DNA of 64,000 nt from Paracoccaceae bacterium (GTDB lineage: Bacteria > Pseudomonadota > Alphaproteobacteria > Rhodobacterales > Rhodobacteraceae). Numbering within the stretch: the stretch's first letter is position 1; each line of letters opens with the position of its first letter. The stretch spans positions 1 through 64,000 of the forward strand of contig JAHRVG010000004.1 in the NCBI GenBank assembly GCA_019090795.1. The letters run 5' to 3'. Below are positions 36,238-46,460 of the stretch, piece after piece. The position numbers and the translations under genes were made by a program. A model generated the notes under the pieces. It was given only the letters and a program-made list of their open reading frames with translations, was not told the origin of the DNA and did no database searches.

Positions 36238-38904
36238 TTTTAACAACTCTTTGAGGTCATAAATCATCGAAAGTGCCTGCTTTGGCGTCAACTCGTCTGG
36301 CGAAATTTCGGCAACTGCTAATTCTAACTGTGAATCCTGTTTTACCAACGCCATAGGCGCTGGGGCTGCCGCAAACAGCGGCAAATCTTCAAATAGAGTA
36401 TTCGATTTTGCACCATCCTCCCGGTCACCTTTCTCCAAAGCCTCCAAAACGACCCGCGCACGCTCCACCACAGAGGGTGGCAGGCCGGCCAGTTTTGCAA
36501 CCTGTACCCCATAAGAGCGATCAGCAGCCCCTAGCTTGATCTCATGTAGGAAAATAATTTCCCCTTCCCATTCACGTACAGTAATAGTGGCATTCATCAT
36601 ACTGTCCAGCTTTGACGAAAGCTGTGTAAGCTCATGATAATGCGTAGCAAACAGGGAACGACATTGATTGACTTCGTGCAAATGCTCCAGCGTTGCCCAT
36701 GCAATTGACAACCCGTCATAGGTTGCAGTTCCACGGCCAATTTCATCCAGAATAACCAAGGAATTTTTGTCAGCCTGATTGAGAATTGCTGCTGTCTCAA
36801 CCATCTCAACCATAAACGTGGATCGCCCCCGCGCCAAATCATCAGAAGCGCCCACACGAGAAAATAACTGTGAAACAATGCCTATTTCCGCAATATCGGC
36901 GGGAACAAACGAACCCATCTGCGCAAGGATCGCGATCAGCGCATTCTGGCGCAGAAAGGTTGATTTACCAGCCATATTCGGGCCGGTCAGCAACCACAAT
37001 CGTTTGGCGTCCTCGCTGTCACACGACAGATTGCAATCATTGGCGACAAAGGTAGTTTTCCCCTCTTTACGCAACACTGCCTCAACGACTGGGTGACGGC
37101 CCCCTACAATGTTAAACTTTCGATCGGAGGAAATGACAGGACGCGCCCAGTTTTCTTGAACGGCTATATCTGCCAAGGAAGATTGTACATCTATCGCTGC
37201 CAATGCGCGCGCAGCGAATGCGATTTCGTTGGCGTATGTCAGAATGGCCTGCCGAAGCTCCTCAAAAATTCTTTTTTCGATCTCCAACGCACGGCCGCCC
37301 GCATTCAGGATTTTGGTTTCCAGTTCCGACAATTCAACCGTTGTGAATCGCACCGCATTTGCTGTCGTTTGGCGGTGAATAAAGGTATCAGATAGCGGTT
37401 CGCCAAGCATCTTTTTCGCATGGGTCGCAGGTGTTTCTATGAAATATCCTAATACGTTGTTATGTTTAACTTTTAGGGACGGAATTTCCACCAGTTCCGA
37501 ATACTCTTGTTGCAGTTTTGAGATGACAGAGCGGCCTTGATCTCGAAGTAGACGCATTTCGTCGAGTTCAGCATCCGTCCCGGAGGTCACAAATCCGCCC
37601 TCGCGGGCCAGAAGGGGCGGATCGGCGTTTAGAGCGGTGTTCAAAGTTTTGCAAAAAGGCACATGGTTTTGCAGGTACTCAACAGCTTGGTTCAAATCGT
37701 GCGGCAGTTCGGGCAAACTCAAATGGTCCGCCATTTTCTGCGCTTGAACCAACCCTTGGCGAATAGCAACCATATCGCGGGGTCCACCACGATCCAACGA
37801 GAGCCGCATCAAAGCCCGATCAAGCTCAGGAATATGCCGTAGAATACTGCGAACTTGTTCTTTCGTGCCTGTGTTGTCGTAAAAGAAATTCACAACGTCC
37901 AATCTGTTTTGAATCACTTGGCCATCTGTTGAGGGGCTGTTGAGCCGTGTTTCAAGTAATCGAGCACCAGCCCCTGTAATTGTGCGATCAATGACCCCGA
38001 GCAGTGCATTTTTTCGCTCTCCGCTAATGGTCCGGGTAATCTCCAGATTGCGGCGGCTGGCGGCATCAATGCTCATTGAGGCATTCATTCTTTCCTGCAT
38101 CGGGGGGCGAACGAGGGGCAATTTTCCTTTTTGGGTGATTTCAAGATAATCAACGATTGCACCCATTGCACCGAGTTCCGCGCGAGAAAAATTACCGTAA
38201 GAATCAAGTGACTGAACTTTAAAGAGACTGCAAAGCCGCTGCATTGCGGCGGTGCTGTCAAAACTAGAAGCAGCCAGTTCTGTAGGTGAAGCTCCGCTAT
38301 CGGTTATACATTCTTCTAACCATGTATCTGCTTGTCCACAAACCAATATTTCTTTTGGCGATAGTCTTGCCAACATGGGCGGTACTGCAGCCTTGGGGCA
38401 TGATTGCGCAAAGAAATCACCTGTGGAAATGTCGACCCATGCAATTGCAGACTCCTCGCGTACCTCGCCATATGCACAGAGAAAACTGTGCTGGCGTGCA
38501 TCCAGCAAGCTGTCTTCTGTCAGCGTTCCCGGCGTGACCAGACGCACAACCCCGCGTTTAACGACAGCTTTGTATCCGCGCTTTTTTGCCTCGGTCGGAT
38601 CTTCCAATTGTTCGCATACAGCGACACGGAACCCCTTTTTGATCAAGGCCAGAAGATAGGTTTCGGCCGCGCGTGCTGGCACGCCGCACATGGGAATGTC
38701 TTTCCCCAAATGTTTTCCACGCTTGGTTAAGGCAATATCCAGTGCCTCAGCTGCCAATACTGAATCCTCAAAGAACATTTCGTAAAAGTCGCCCATGCGG
38801 TAAAATAGTATCGCGTCTGGATAACCCTCTTTGATCTCAAGAAATTGCGCCATCATTGGCGTTACGGAACCTGATTCTTTTGCCAATGGTTTATCCTCCA
38901 ACAT
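36232..38904 (-). CDS. mutS: DNA mismatch repair protein MutS
   Basis: Recognises mispaired and looped DNA. About 890 residues. N-terminal mismatch-binding motif in YRMGDFYEMFFEDS (the Phe-x-Glu wedge), clamp and lever domains, C-terminal ATPase with Walker A TGPNMAGKSTFLRQ, and LVILDEIGRGTATYDG. The start is not marked by a good ribosome binding site: 38904 (MLEDKPLAKESGSVTPMMAQ) is closest to relatives; an in-frame TTG at 38970 would add 22 residues. Confidence 0.95.
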   Translation of the reverse strand: MLEDKPLAKESGSVTPMMAQFLEIKEGYPDAILFYRMGDFYEMFFEDSVLAAEALDIALTKRGKHLGKDIPMCGVPARAAETYLLALIKKGFRVAVCEQLEDPTEAKKRGYKAVVKRGVVRLVTPGTLTEDSLLDARQHSFLCAYGEVREESAIAWVDISTGDFFAQSCPKAAVPPMLARLSPKEILVCGQADTWLEECITDSGASPTELAASSFDSTAAMQRLCSLFKVQSLDSYGNFSRAELGAMGAIVDYLEITQKGKLPLVRPPMQERMNASMSIDAASRRNLEITRTISGERKNALLGVIDRTITGAGARLLETRLNSPSTDGQVIQNRLDVVNFFYDNTGTKEQVRSILRHIPELDRALMRLSLDRGGPRDMVAIRQGLVQAQKMADHLSLPELPHDLNQAVEYLQNHVPFCKTLNTALNADPPLLAREGGFVTSGTDAELDEMRLLRDQGRSVISKLQQEYSELVEIPSLKVKHNNVLGYFIETPATHAKKMLGEPLSDTFIHRQTTANAVRFTTVELSELETKILNAGGRALEIEKRIFEELRQAILTYANEIAFAARALAAIDVQSSLADIAVQENWARPVISSDRKFNIVGGRHPVVEAVLRKEGKTTFVANDCNLSCDSEDAKRLWLLTGPNMAGKSTFLRQNALIAILAQMGSFVPADIAEIGIVSQLFSRVGASDDLARGRSTFMVEMVETAAILNQADKNSLVILDEIGRGTATYDGLSIAWATLEHLHEVNQCRSLFATHYHELTQLSSKLDSMMNATITVREWEGEIIFLHEIKLGAADRSYGVQVAKLAGLPPSVVERARVVLEALEKGDREDGAKSNTLFEDLPLFAAAPAPMALVKQDSQLELAVAEISPDELTPKQALSMIYDLKELLKS

Positions 38905-39012
38905 GCGTGGGCGGAAATTATCCGAGGTCAGGCATAAGGAAAACCCCCTTCTCAACGGTGTGTTGAACAATAATTAAGGGTGAGATAGGTTCACCAAGCT
39001 TATCACCAAGAA

Positions 39013-41283
39013 ATGACCGGGTTCATGTCAAACAAAACAAAGATCACCGACGAAGAGGCGCTTGCCTATCACCTAGAACCCAAGCCGGGCAAGTTGGAGG
39101 TTGTTCCGACAACGCCGATGACGACGCAGCGGGATTTGTCATTGGCGTATTCGCCGGGTGTTGCAGTGCCGGTTAAGGCAATCGCGAAAAATCCGGAAAC
39201 GGCCTATGATTATACCAGCAAGGGTAACATGGTTGCTGTGATCACCAACGGGACGGCGATTCTTGGTATGGGAAACCTTGGCGCGCTCGCTTCTAAGCCG
39301 GTGATGGAGGGTAAATCGGTTTTGTTTAAGCGATTTGCCGACGTGAACTCGATAGATCTCGAGTTGGATACAGAAGATGCGGATGAATTCATAAGTGCTG
39401 TGAAATTGATGGGGCCGAGTTTTGGTGGCATCAATCTCGAAGATATCAAAGCGCCAGAGTGTTTCATTATTGAACAGCAGCTAAAAGAGCTGATGGATAT
39501 TCCGGTGTTTCATGACGATCAGCACGGAACCGCGGTTATTTGTGCTGCAGGTTTGTTGAATGCGTTGAAGATCAGCGATAAAAAAATTGAGGACGTGAAG
39601 ATTGTGCTCAATGGTGCCGGTGCGGCAGGGATTGCCTGTATCGAGCTGCTGAAGGCAATGGGCGCGCGCCATGATAACTGCATTGTTTGCGATACAAAGG
39701 GCGTGATTTATCAAGGCCGCACCGAGGGGATGAATCAGTGGAAATCTGCCCACGCAGTCATTACAGATAAGCGTTCATTAACCGAAGCAATGGTTGATGC
39801 CGATGTGTTCTTGGGGGTTTCAGCTAAGGGTGCCGTGACGCCGAGTATGGTTGCATCAATGGGCCCGAATCCAGTTATTTTTGCGATGGCTAATCCTGAC
39901 CCAGAGATCACTCCAGAAGAGGCACGCGCGGTACGCAGTGATGCGATTGTGGCAACGGGGCGTTCTGATTACCCCAATCAGGTGAATAACGTTTTATGTT
40001 TCCCGTATCTCTTTCGTGGTGCTTTGGATATCCATGCCAAGGCAATCAATGACGAGATGAAAATCGCCTGTGCAACGGCTCTTTCAGAGCTTGCACAACA
40101 AGAAGTTCCTGACGTTGTTGCAATGGCTTATGGAAAGAAGCTAAAGTTTGGTCCAGACTACATCATACCCACACCTTTTGACCCTCGTTTGATTACCCTT
40201 ATCCCGCCGGCCGTGGCCAAGGCGGGTATGGAAACAGGTGTTGCACGGCGTCCAATTGTGGATATGGAAGAGTATGAGCTCGACCTGAAATCCCGCCTTG
40301 ATCCGACAGCGTCGCTGCTCCAGTCGTTACATGTAAGGGCAAAAAATGCGCAGGCGACCATGGTTTTTGCAGAGGGTGACGACGAACGTGTTGTACGTGC
40401 TGCGGTGTCATACAGCCGGAACGGGTTGGGCCGCGCGATTGTAGTTGGGAGAGAAGATGAGATTGCAGAGATGCTCCGCACCGCAGGGTTGGGGGACGCG
40501 ATTGATGAGATTGAAGTTGTGAACGGTAGAGTCACCGAGCATCTGCCAAAATACAGCGAATACCTCTATGCACGCCTGCAACGCAAAGGATACAATCAGG
40601 AAGATTGCTATAAACTGGTATCTCGTGATCGGCATGTTTTTTCAGCTCTGATGGTTGCTCATGGCCAGGCAGACGGGATGGTTACCGGAGCAACTCGAAA
40701 GGCCGCGAGCATTCTGGAATCCCTGAACCACGTATACGATGCCCGTCCGGGTGACGGCGCGGTCGGAATTACAGCTTTGTTGCATCGGGGCAAGCTGTTG
40801 TTCGTCGCCGATACACTGGTCCATGAATGGCCCGAGGCCGAGGATTTGGCAAATATTGCTGAACGGGCGGCAGATGTGGCCCGAAAAATGGGAATTGAGC
40901 CGCGTGTTGCTTTTGTCAGCTTTTCAAATTTTGGTTACCCTCAATCTGAACGTGCCGAGAAGATGTCGATGGGGCCGGAGGAGTTGGATAAACGGGGTGT
41001 TGATTTCGAATATGATGGTGAAATGACCGTTGATGTGGCACTTGATCCGGAAACTATGGCGAAGTATCCGTTTTGCCGTTTGTCGGGGCCTGCCAATATT
41101 TTGGTCGTTCCGGCACGACATTCTGCGTCAATTTCGGTAAAGCTGATGCAGGAAATGGCGGGCGCAACCGTGATCGGGCCAATTCTTTCCGGTATTGATG
41201 CGCCAATCAAAATGTGTGCCACCAACTCGACCGTGAATGATATTCTGAATATGGCTGTGATTGCAGCTTGCGACCACGTTTAG
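39013..41283 (+). CDS. maeB: NADP-dependent malic enzyme with phosphotransacetylase-like domain
   Basis: Oxidative decarboxylation of malate to pyruvate. 756 residues in two parts: malic enzyme (about 1-430; SLAYSPGVAVP, FKRFADVNSIDLE, FHDDQHGTAV, VLNGAGAAGIA, FAMANPDPEI) and a phosphate acetyl/butyryltransferase-like domain (about 440-756; MVFAEGDDERVVRAA, PANILVVPARHSASI), which in related enzymes is regulatory rather than catalytic. An ATG at 39025 is an equally possible start. A strong terminator follows at 41323. Confidence 0.94.
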   Translation: MTGFMSNKTKITDEEALAYHLEPKPGKLEVVPTTPMTTQRDLSLAYSPGVAVPVKAIAKNPETAYDYTSKGNMVAVITNGTAILGMGNLGALASKPVMEGKSVLFKRFADVNSIDLELDTEDADEFISAVKLMGPSFGGINLEDIKAPECFIIEQQLKELMDIPVFHDDQHGTAVICAAGLLNALKISDKKIEDVKIVLNGAGAAGIACIELLKAMGARHDNCIVCDTKGVIYQGRTEGMNQWKSAHAVITDKRSLTEAMVDADVFLGVSAKGAVTPSMVASMGPNPVIFAMANPDPEITPEEARAVRSDAIVATGRSDYPNQVNNVLCFPYLFRGALDIHAKAINDEMKIACATALSELAQQEVPDVVAMAYGKKLKFGPDYIIPTPFDPRLITLIPPAVAKAGMETGVARRPIVDMEEYELDLKSRLDPTASLLQSLHVRAKNAQATMVFAEGDDERVVRAAVSYSRNGLGRAIVVGREDEIAEMLRTAGLGDAIDEIEVVNGRVTEHLPKYSEYLYARLQRKGYNQEDCYKLVSRDRHVFSALMVAHGQADGMVTGATRKAASILESLNHVYDARPGDGAVGITALLHRGKLLFVADTLVHEWPEAEDLANIAERAADVARKMGIEPRVAFVSFSNFGYPQSERAEKMSMGPEELDKRGVDFEYDGEMTVDVALDPETMAKYPFCRLSGPANILVVPARHSASISVKLMQEMAGATVIGPILSGIDAPIKMCATNSTVNDILNMAVIAACDHV

Positions 41284-41322
41284 GTAACTTCTGATTCAAG
41301 CTAAGTTGAGACGCTTAAACAG

Positions 41323-41350
41323 AAAAGGGGCCGTAGACAGGCCCCTTTTT
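41323..41350. terminator. Bidirectional intrinsic terminator between maeB and dnaJ
   Basis: AAAAGGGGCC (41323-41332), loop GTAGACA and GGCCCCTTTT (41340-41349) form a perfect 10-bp stem with an A-run before and a T-run after. It serves both converging genes. Confidence 0.9.
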
Positions 41351-41358
41351 ATGCTTGC

Positions 41359-42504
41359 TCAACCTTTCATTCCATCCCAGAAATGTTTGACTTTGCCGAA
41401 AAAGTTGGAGCTTTCAGGGCTGTTATTCTCGCCCAGTTGCTCAAACTCCCGAAGCAGTTCTTTCTGCTTGGAACTTAGGTTAACGGGAGTCTCCACTGCC
41501 AGCTCCAGAAACAAATCCCCCGCAACACTTGAACGCAGTGCAGGCATGCCCTTGGATTTCAGGCGCATTTGTTTGGAGGATTGTGCACCGGCTGGTACTT
41601 TGACCCGGCTTTTGCCCCCGTCGATGGTCGGCACTTCGATTTCGCCCCCCAAAGCTGCGGTTGCCATTGAAACCGGAACTCGGCAGAAAAGGTTAGGGCC
41701 TTCGCGCTCAAAAATCTGGTGGTTGGCTACTTCGATGAAGATATACAGATCACCCGTAGGGCCACCCATCATACCTGCCTCACCTTCGCCCGCCAGTCTG
41801 ATCCGGGTGCCCGTCTCAACACCTGCCGGTATGTTTACGCTAAGCGACCGATCCCGTTTGGTGCGTCCGGCACCGGCGCAAGCGCCGCAAGGATTGGTGA
41901 TAATTTGACCGCGGCCCGAACAGGTTGGGCAAGTGCGTTCAACTGTGAAAAAACCCTGTTGCGCACGAACTTTACCCATGCCCGAACAGGTCGGGCAATT
42001 CGAAGGTTCCGCTCCGTTTTCTGCGCCGGTTCCATTACAGCTTTCGCATGCGATAGAGCTAGCAACAGTAATGGTCTGCTGTTTTCCGGAAAAGGCTTCT
42101 TCGAGAGAAATGTTCAGATTGTACCGCAGGTCAGAACCTCGGGTCGCCCGTTGGCCGCCCCGACCTCCACCGCCGCCGAAAGACCCAAACAGATCATCGA
42201 AGACATCGGAAAAGGCGGATGAAAAATCACCGCCACCTTGGCCAAAGCCCGGGTGCCGACCACCGCCACCCATGCCACCTTCAAAAGCGGCGTGGCCATA
42301 ACGGTCATACGCTGCCTTTTTGTCCCCGTCCTTCAGGACCTCATAGGCTTCGTTAACTTCTTTGAATTGTGCTTCTGCTTCAGGGTTGTCTGTGTTGCGA
42401 TCCGGATGCAATTCCATGGCCTTCTTACGAAAGCCCTTTTTGATCTCAATCGTCGATGCACTTTTGACTACACCCAACAGTTCGTAATAATCACGCTTTG
42501 CCAT
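41359..42504 (-). CDS. dnaJ: Chaperone protein DnaJ
   Basis: Hsp40 co-chaperone that delivers substrates to DnaK and stimulates its ATPase. 381 residues: J domain ([13 protein letters not shown]; residues 1-70), Gly-rich region, zinc domain with four CxxCxGxG repeats ([32 protein letters not shown]; about 140-210) and the C-terminal substrate domains. It lies 66 bases after dnaK, probably in the same transcript. Confidence 0.97.
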   Translation of the reverse strand: MAKRDYYELLGVVKSASTIEIKKGFRKKAMELHPDRNTDNPEAEAQFKEVNEAYEVLKDGDKKAAYDRYGHAAFEGGMGGGGRHPGFGQGGGDFSSAFSDVFDDLFGSFGGGGGRGGQRATRGSDLRYNLNISLEEAFSGKQQTITVASSIACESCNGTGAENGAEPSNCPTCSGMGKVRAQQGFFTVERTCPTCSGRGQIITNPCGACAGAGRTKRDRSLSVNIPAGVETGTRIRLAGEGEAGMMGGPTGDLYIFIEVANHQIFEREGPNLFCRVPVSMATAALGGEIEVPTIDGGKSRVKVPAGAQSSKQMRLKSKGMPALRSSVAGDLFLELAVETPVNLSSKQKELLREFEQLGENNSPESSNFFGKVKHFWDGMKG

Positions 42505-42570
42505 GTCGCCTCCACGTTTTCGCCGCGACAGGGAATAAACCTGACGCGGCGATTTGGCTTTGGTCTAAGA

Positions 42571-44490
42571 TTAGCGGTCGTTTTTGCCGAGATCTTCGAA
42601 ATCGGCATCCACTATATCCTCATCAACGGGTTTTGGCTCATCGCCATCCATCCCATCCATGACCGGCTCGTCCGTTTCAGCAGCTTGCGATGCGTAAATG
42701 GCTTCACCCAGCTTCATTGCGGCCTCAGTCAAATCTTGCGAACGCGCCTTGATATTATCGACATTTTCTGTTTCCAAAGCTTCTTTCAAAACCTTGATGG
42801 ACAGTACGATCACTTCGATGGTGGTTGGATCAACTTTGTCGCCGTGCTCTTCTACCGATTTCTCGGTGCCGTGAATCAAACCTTCGGCCTGCTTCTTGGC
42901 CTCAATCAGATCCTTGCGTTCTTTATCCGCCTCGGCATTTTCCTCAGCGTCCTTGACCATTTGCTCGATGTCATCATCAGACAAACCACCAGAAGCCTGG
43001 ATCGTGATCTTATGCTCTTTGTTGGTACCTTTGTCTTTGGCGCCAACCGATACGATGCCGTTGGCGTCGATATCAAAGGTCACTTCGATCTGCGGCAGGC
43101 CGCGTGGGGCAGGAGGGATTTCTTCCAGGTTGAACTGACCCAGAATTTTGTTGTCCGCTGCCATTTCACGCTCGCCTTGGAAAACGCGGATGGTTACAGC
43201 ATTTTGGTTATCTTCGGCGGTTGAGAAGATTTGCGACTTTTTAGTCGGGATCGTGGTGTTGCGGTCGATCAGACGGGTAAACAGGCCACCCAGCGTTTCG
43301 ATGCCCAGCGACAATGGTGTCACATCAAGCAGGACAACATCTTTAACGTCGCCTTGCAGAATGCCGGCCTGAATCGCAGCGCCCATGGCAACCACTTCGT
43401 CCGGATTCACACCTTTATGCGGTTCCTTGCCAAAGAATTTTGTAACTTCGTCGAACACCATTGGCATACGGGTCATGCCGCCAACCAAAACAACTTCGTC
43501 GATCTCATCTTTGGACACGCCCGCGTCTTTCAATGCGGCCATACAAGGCTTCAGCGTTTTCTTGATCAAGTCAGAAACAAGGCTTTCCAGTTTCGCACGG
43601 GTCAGTTTCATAACCATGTGCAAGGGTTGGCCGGTTTTGCCGTCCATTGAGATAAATGGCTGGTTGATTTCAGTCTGCGCAGTCGAAGACAATTCGATCT
43701 TGGCTTTTTCAGCGGCTTCTTTCAGCCGTTGCAGCGCCATTTTGTCTTTGGTCAGATCAACGCCGTTTTCTTTTTTGAACTCGGAAGCCAAATACTCAAC
43801 GATACGCAGGTCGAAATCTTCACCACCCAGAGCTGTATCGCCGTTGGTGGATTTTACTTCAAACAGGCCTTCGTCGATTTCCAGAATGGACACATCGAAC
43901 GTACCGCCGCCAAGGTCATAAACAGCAATTGTTTTGCCACCTTCTTTGTCGAGACCATAGGCCAGCGCCGCAGCAGTTGGTTCGTTGATGATCCGCAGCA
44001 CTTTCAGACCGGCAATTTTACCGGCATCTTTGGTTGCTTGACGCTGGGCATCGTTGAAATAGGCCGGTACGGTGATAACCGCTTCGGACACTTCTTCGCC
44101 AAGATAGCTCTCGGCAGTTTCTTTCATCTTGCCCAGAATAAATGCGGAGACTTGGCTGGGGGAGTATTTCTCACCCTTGACCGACAACCACGCATCACCA
44201 TTGCCGCCATCGACAATGTTGTAAGGCAGGTGCTTCATGTCTTTTTTAACAGCCGGATCGTTAACCGAGCGGCCAATCAGGCGCTTTACGGCGAACAGGG
44301 TGTTTTCGGGGTTTGTAACCGCTTGGCGCTTCGCGGCTTGACCTACCAGTCGTTCGTCGTCTGTAAATGCGACAATTGACGGAGTCGTGCGTGCGCCTTC
44401 GGCGTTTTCAACCACTTTTGGCTGCGAGCCGTCCATGATTGCGAGGCAGGAGTTTGTAGTTCCCAGATCGATACCAATTACTTTGGCCAT
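42571..44490 (-). CDS. dnaK: Chaperone protein DnaK (Hsp70)
   Basis: ATP-driven protein-folding chaperone, 639 residues. Signatures [22 protein letters not shown] and [11 protein letters not shown] mark the nucleotide-binding domain (1-380), followed by linker [11 protein letters not shown] and the substrate-binding domain; the tail is acidic ([11 protein letters not shown]). AAAGGAAA precedes the ATG. An RpoH-type promoter lies 100-130 bases upstream. Confidence 0.98.
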   Translation of the reverse strand: MAKVIGIDLGTTNSCLAIMDGSQPKVVENAEGARTTPSIVAFTDDERLVGQAAKRQAVTNPENTLFAVKRLIGRSVNDPAVKKDMKHLPYNIVDGGNGDAWLSVKGEKYSPSQVSAFILGKMKETAESYLGEEVSEAVITVPAYFNDAQRQATKDAGKIAGLKVLRIINEPTAAALAYGLDKEGGKTIAVYDLGGGTFDVSILEIDEGLFEVKSTNGDTALGGEDFDLRIVEYLASEFKKENGVDLTKDKMALQRLKEAAEKAKIELSSTAQTEINQPFISMDGKTGQPLHMVMKLTRAKLESLVSDLIKKTLKPCMAALKDAGVSKDEIDEVVLVGGMTRMPMVFDEVTKFFGKEPHKGVNPDEVVAMGAAIQAGILQGDVKDVVLLDVTPLSLGIETLGGLFTRLIDRNTTIPTKKSQIFSTAEDNQNAVTIRVFQGEREMAADNKILGQFNLEEIPPAPRGLPQIEVTFDIDANGIVSVGAKDKGTNKEHKITIQASGGLSDDDIEQMVKDAEENAEADKERKDLIEAKKQAEGLIHGTEKSVEEHGDKVDPTTIEVIVLSIKVLKEALETENVDNIKARSQDLTEAAMKLGEAIYASQAAETDEPVMDGMDGDEPKPVDEDIVDADFEDLGKNDR

Positions 44491-44593
44491 CAGATTTCCT
44501 TTCTTTCGGCGATGTTGGATTTCAAGCCCGCATTCGGCGCTCTAATTCCATCCCATTATAAGCCCGCTGAGTTGGGCCTTTTTGCATTGCTGG

Positions 44594-44623
44594 TATATAG
44601 GTGTGGTTTGGCTTCCCTGCAAG
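44594..44623 (-). promoter_or_regulatory. Heat-shock (RpoH, sigma-32 type) promoter of dnaKJ
   Basis: On the minus strand CTTG (44623-44620), 18 bases, then CCTATATA (44601-44594). This fits the alphaproteobacterial sigma-32 pattern CTTG-N17/18-CYTATnT as I recall it. It lies about 104 bases before the dnaK ATG. The leader between holds an imperfect GC-rich stem (around 44556-44583). No CIRCE element is present. Confidence 0.65.
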
Positions 44624-44711
44624 CGCACTGTGTGGTTTTTGTTCAGTAAAGTAAGAGGGGCTGCAAAATTCTTGATTTGATCGCTTGTAACACGCTTTTT
44701 CCAGCACATAC

Positions 44712-45530
44712 TTAACGTCGAGACGACCAGCTTTCGGAAACGTATTTACGGGACCAATGCTCAAGCATCATCCCAATCAGGACAAAAATTGCGGTTACAG
44801 CCGCAGGATACCACAAGTTTGTGACATGAGGCGTGTAGTTTACAAAGGCAGCGCCACGGGATTGATCAATCGTGTGGAACAGCGGGTTCCAGCTAAAGAA
44901 CGGTAGCATGGTACTGGGAATGGTGTTGGCGAGGAACATTTTCCCGCTAAAAATCATGTTCGCCCGCCGATAAATCGTGCTGATTATTTTTATAGTCTCG
45001 GGGAAAAACGGTTTAAGGGACAAAAACACCAAGCCGATTGCCACACCGGAAGACCAGGCCAGAAACAGACAAAAGAACACCAGTTTCATATTATAAACGG
45101 TGAAAGGGTCTATCAGTACATTGGCGACAAAGGTAACGACAAAAATTGCCAGTAACTGGATGTAAAGCGATGACAGTGCGCCGGAAACGATGATCATTAG
45201 GGTACTGACTGGTGCATGTTTCAGCATCGGATTGGTCGCGGACCCACCGCCAACGGCACTGATCGCCTTATTGTGCGTTAAGTATAGGAAAACGCCGGAC
45301 AGAACATACAGAATAAAACTGCCCCGAACCGCGACACCCCGCATCCCCAAAAACTCGATCATCACGTAAAAGAAAATCACGATAATCGCGGATTGCAGAA
45401 CCTCAAGAATGAGCGCTTGCATGGCGTTGCCTTTGCCTTTGCGAACATCCCGAACGATTGAGTGGTAAACGAGTGTAGAAAACTCGACAAACCCCATAAA
45501 GGTATTCGAAAAGGATGAGTTGGTTCTCAT
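44712..45530 (-). CDS. ABC-2 type permease for polysaccharide export (KpsM-like)
   Basis: A 272-residue inner-membrane permease of the ABC-2 polysaccharide export type. About six hydrophobic segments, e.g. SAIIVIFFYVMIEFLGM, TLMIIVSGALSSLYIQLLA and TNLWYPAAVTAIFVLIGMML, and the terminal WSRKYV typical of KpsM/RbsA-like exporters. No ATP-binding partner (KpsT) is next to it: neighbours are dnaK downstream and cysQ divergent. It likely exports the glycan made by the cluster to its right. Confidence 0.8.
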   Translation of the reverse strand: MRTNSSFSNTFMGFVEFSTLVYHSIVRDVRKGKGNAMQALILEVLQSAIIVIFFYVMIEFLGMRGVAVRGSFILYVLSGVFLYLTHNKAISAVGGGSATNPMLKHAPVSTLMIIVSGALSSLYIQLLAIFVVTFVANVLIDPFTVYNMKLVFFCLFLAWSSGVAIGLVFLSLKPFFPETIKIISTIYRRANMIFSGKMFLANTIPSTMLPFFSWNPLFHTIDQSRGAAFVNYTPHVTNLWYPAAVTAIFVLIGMMLEHWSRKYVSESWSSRR

Positions 45531-45662
45531 TTTCTGCGCTGCCTGCCAATGCGTAAGCAGTGTTTATTCACTGCTTGCTGTTTTTTGTTGATCAGATCAT
45601 AAGGTTTTTAAACCTAAACCGCAACAAATCGCCGTGTATTTGGCGTATTAGAGGTCAAAATA

Positions 45663-46460
45663 ATGAATAAACAGGAAATATGCAGCGTTTTTCGAAAACT
45701 GGCAATCGAAGCGGGTGGCAAAATTATGGAAATTTATAGCCGTGATGATTTTGAGGTGAAGTCAAAATCCGATGACAGCCCCGTCACTATAGCCGACGAA
45801 ACCGCAGATGCGCATATTTTTGCCGGTCTGAGAGCGGCCTTTCCGGATGCCGCGATTGTAACCGAAGAACAATCGGATACCCATAGCTTCAAAGGCAATA
45901 CCTTCTTTATCGTAGATCCCCTTGATGGCACAAAAGAGTTCGTTCATCGTCGCGGCGACTTTACTGTCAATATCGCGTTGGTTGAGGAGGGAATGCCGAC
46001 TTTAGGTGTGGTTTACGCCCCGGCCAAGCAACGTTTGTTCATAACGGATGAAAATGGGAAATCGTTTGAGGAACTGGGTGATCACGACCCCAATACCGTT
46101 GGTGAAATGAAACCGATGGCTGTTTCCAAGCCCGATGAATCGGCCCTGATTGTGGTGGCCTCCAAATCGCATCTGACGCAGGAAACCAAAGACTATATCG
46201 CCAAGTATAACGTGGCCGACAGCGCAAGTGCTGGTTCGTCCTTGAAATTCTGCCTTGTGGCAACAGGTGAAGCGGATATCTACCCGCGCGTTGGCCGCAC
46301 GATGGAGTGGGATACGGCAGCAGGTCAGGCAGTCCTGCAAGGGGCCGGAGGCGAGGTTGTGCGCTATGACAATCACCAGCCTTTAACCTATGGCAAGCCA
46401 ATCTTTGAAAACCCGTATTTCATTGCTTTTGCACCGGGCATCACTTTGCAAGAGGCATAG
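45663..46460 (+). CDS. cysQ: 3'(2'),5'-bisphosphate nucleotidase CysQ
   Basis: Inositol-monophosphatase-fold enzyme that converts 3'-phosphoadenosine 5'-phosphate (PAP) to AMP. 265 residues with the metal-binding motifs TEEQSD, DPLDGTKEF and EWDTAAGQAVLQGAGG. PAP is the by-product of sulfotransferases, and a sulfotransferase gene closes this cluster at 53556-55022, so the two probably work together. kdsB-like gene starts on the next base. Confidence 0.92.
   Translation: MNKQEICSVFRKLAIEAGGKIMEIYSRDDFEVKSKSDDSPVTIADETADAHIFAGLRAAFPDAAIVTEEQSDTHSFKGNTFFIVDPLDGTKEFVHRRGDFTVNIALVEEGMPTLGVVYAPAKQRLFITDENGKSFEELGDHDPNTVGEMKPMAVSKPDESALIVVASKSHLTQETKDYIAKYNVADSASAGSSLKFCLVATGEADIYPRVGRTMEWDTAAGQAVLQGAGGEVVRYDNHQPLTYGKPIFENPYFIAFAPGITLQEA

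Noticed and set aside
42238-43224. 328-codon open frame opposite dnaJ/dnaK
   Set aside because: Lies fully antisense to two strongly conserved chaperone genes; its Phe-rich composition is what the complement of such codons gives.
34083-44711. CIRCE element near hrcA, grpE or dnaK
   Set aside because: No GCACTC-N9-GAGTGC pair could be found in the intergenic regions of this stretch.
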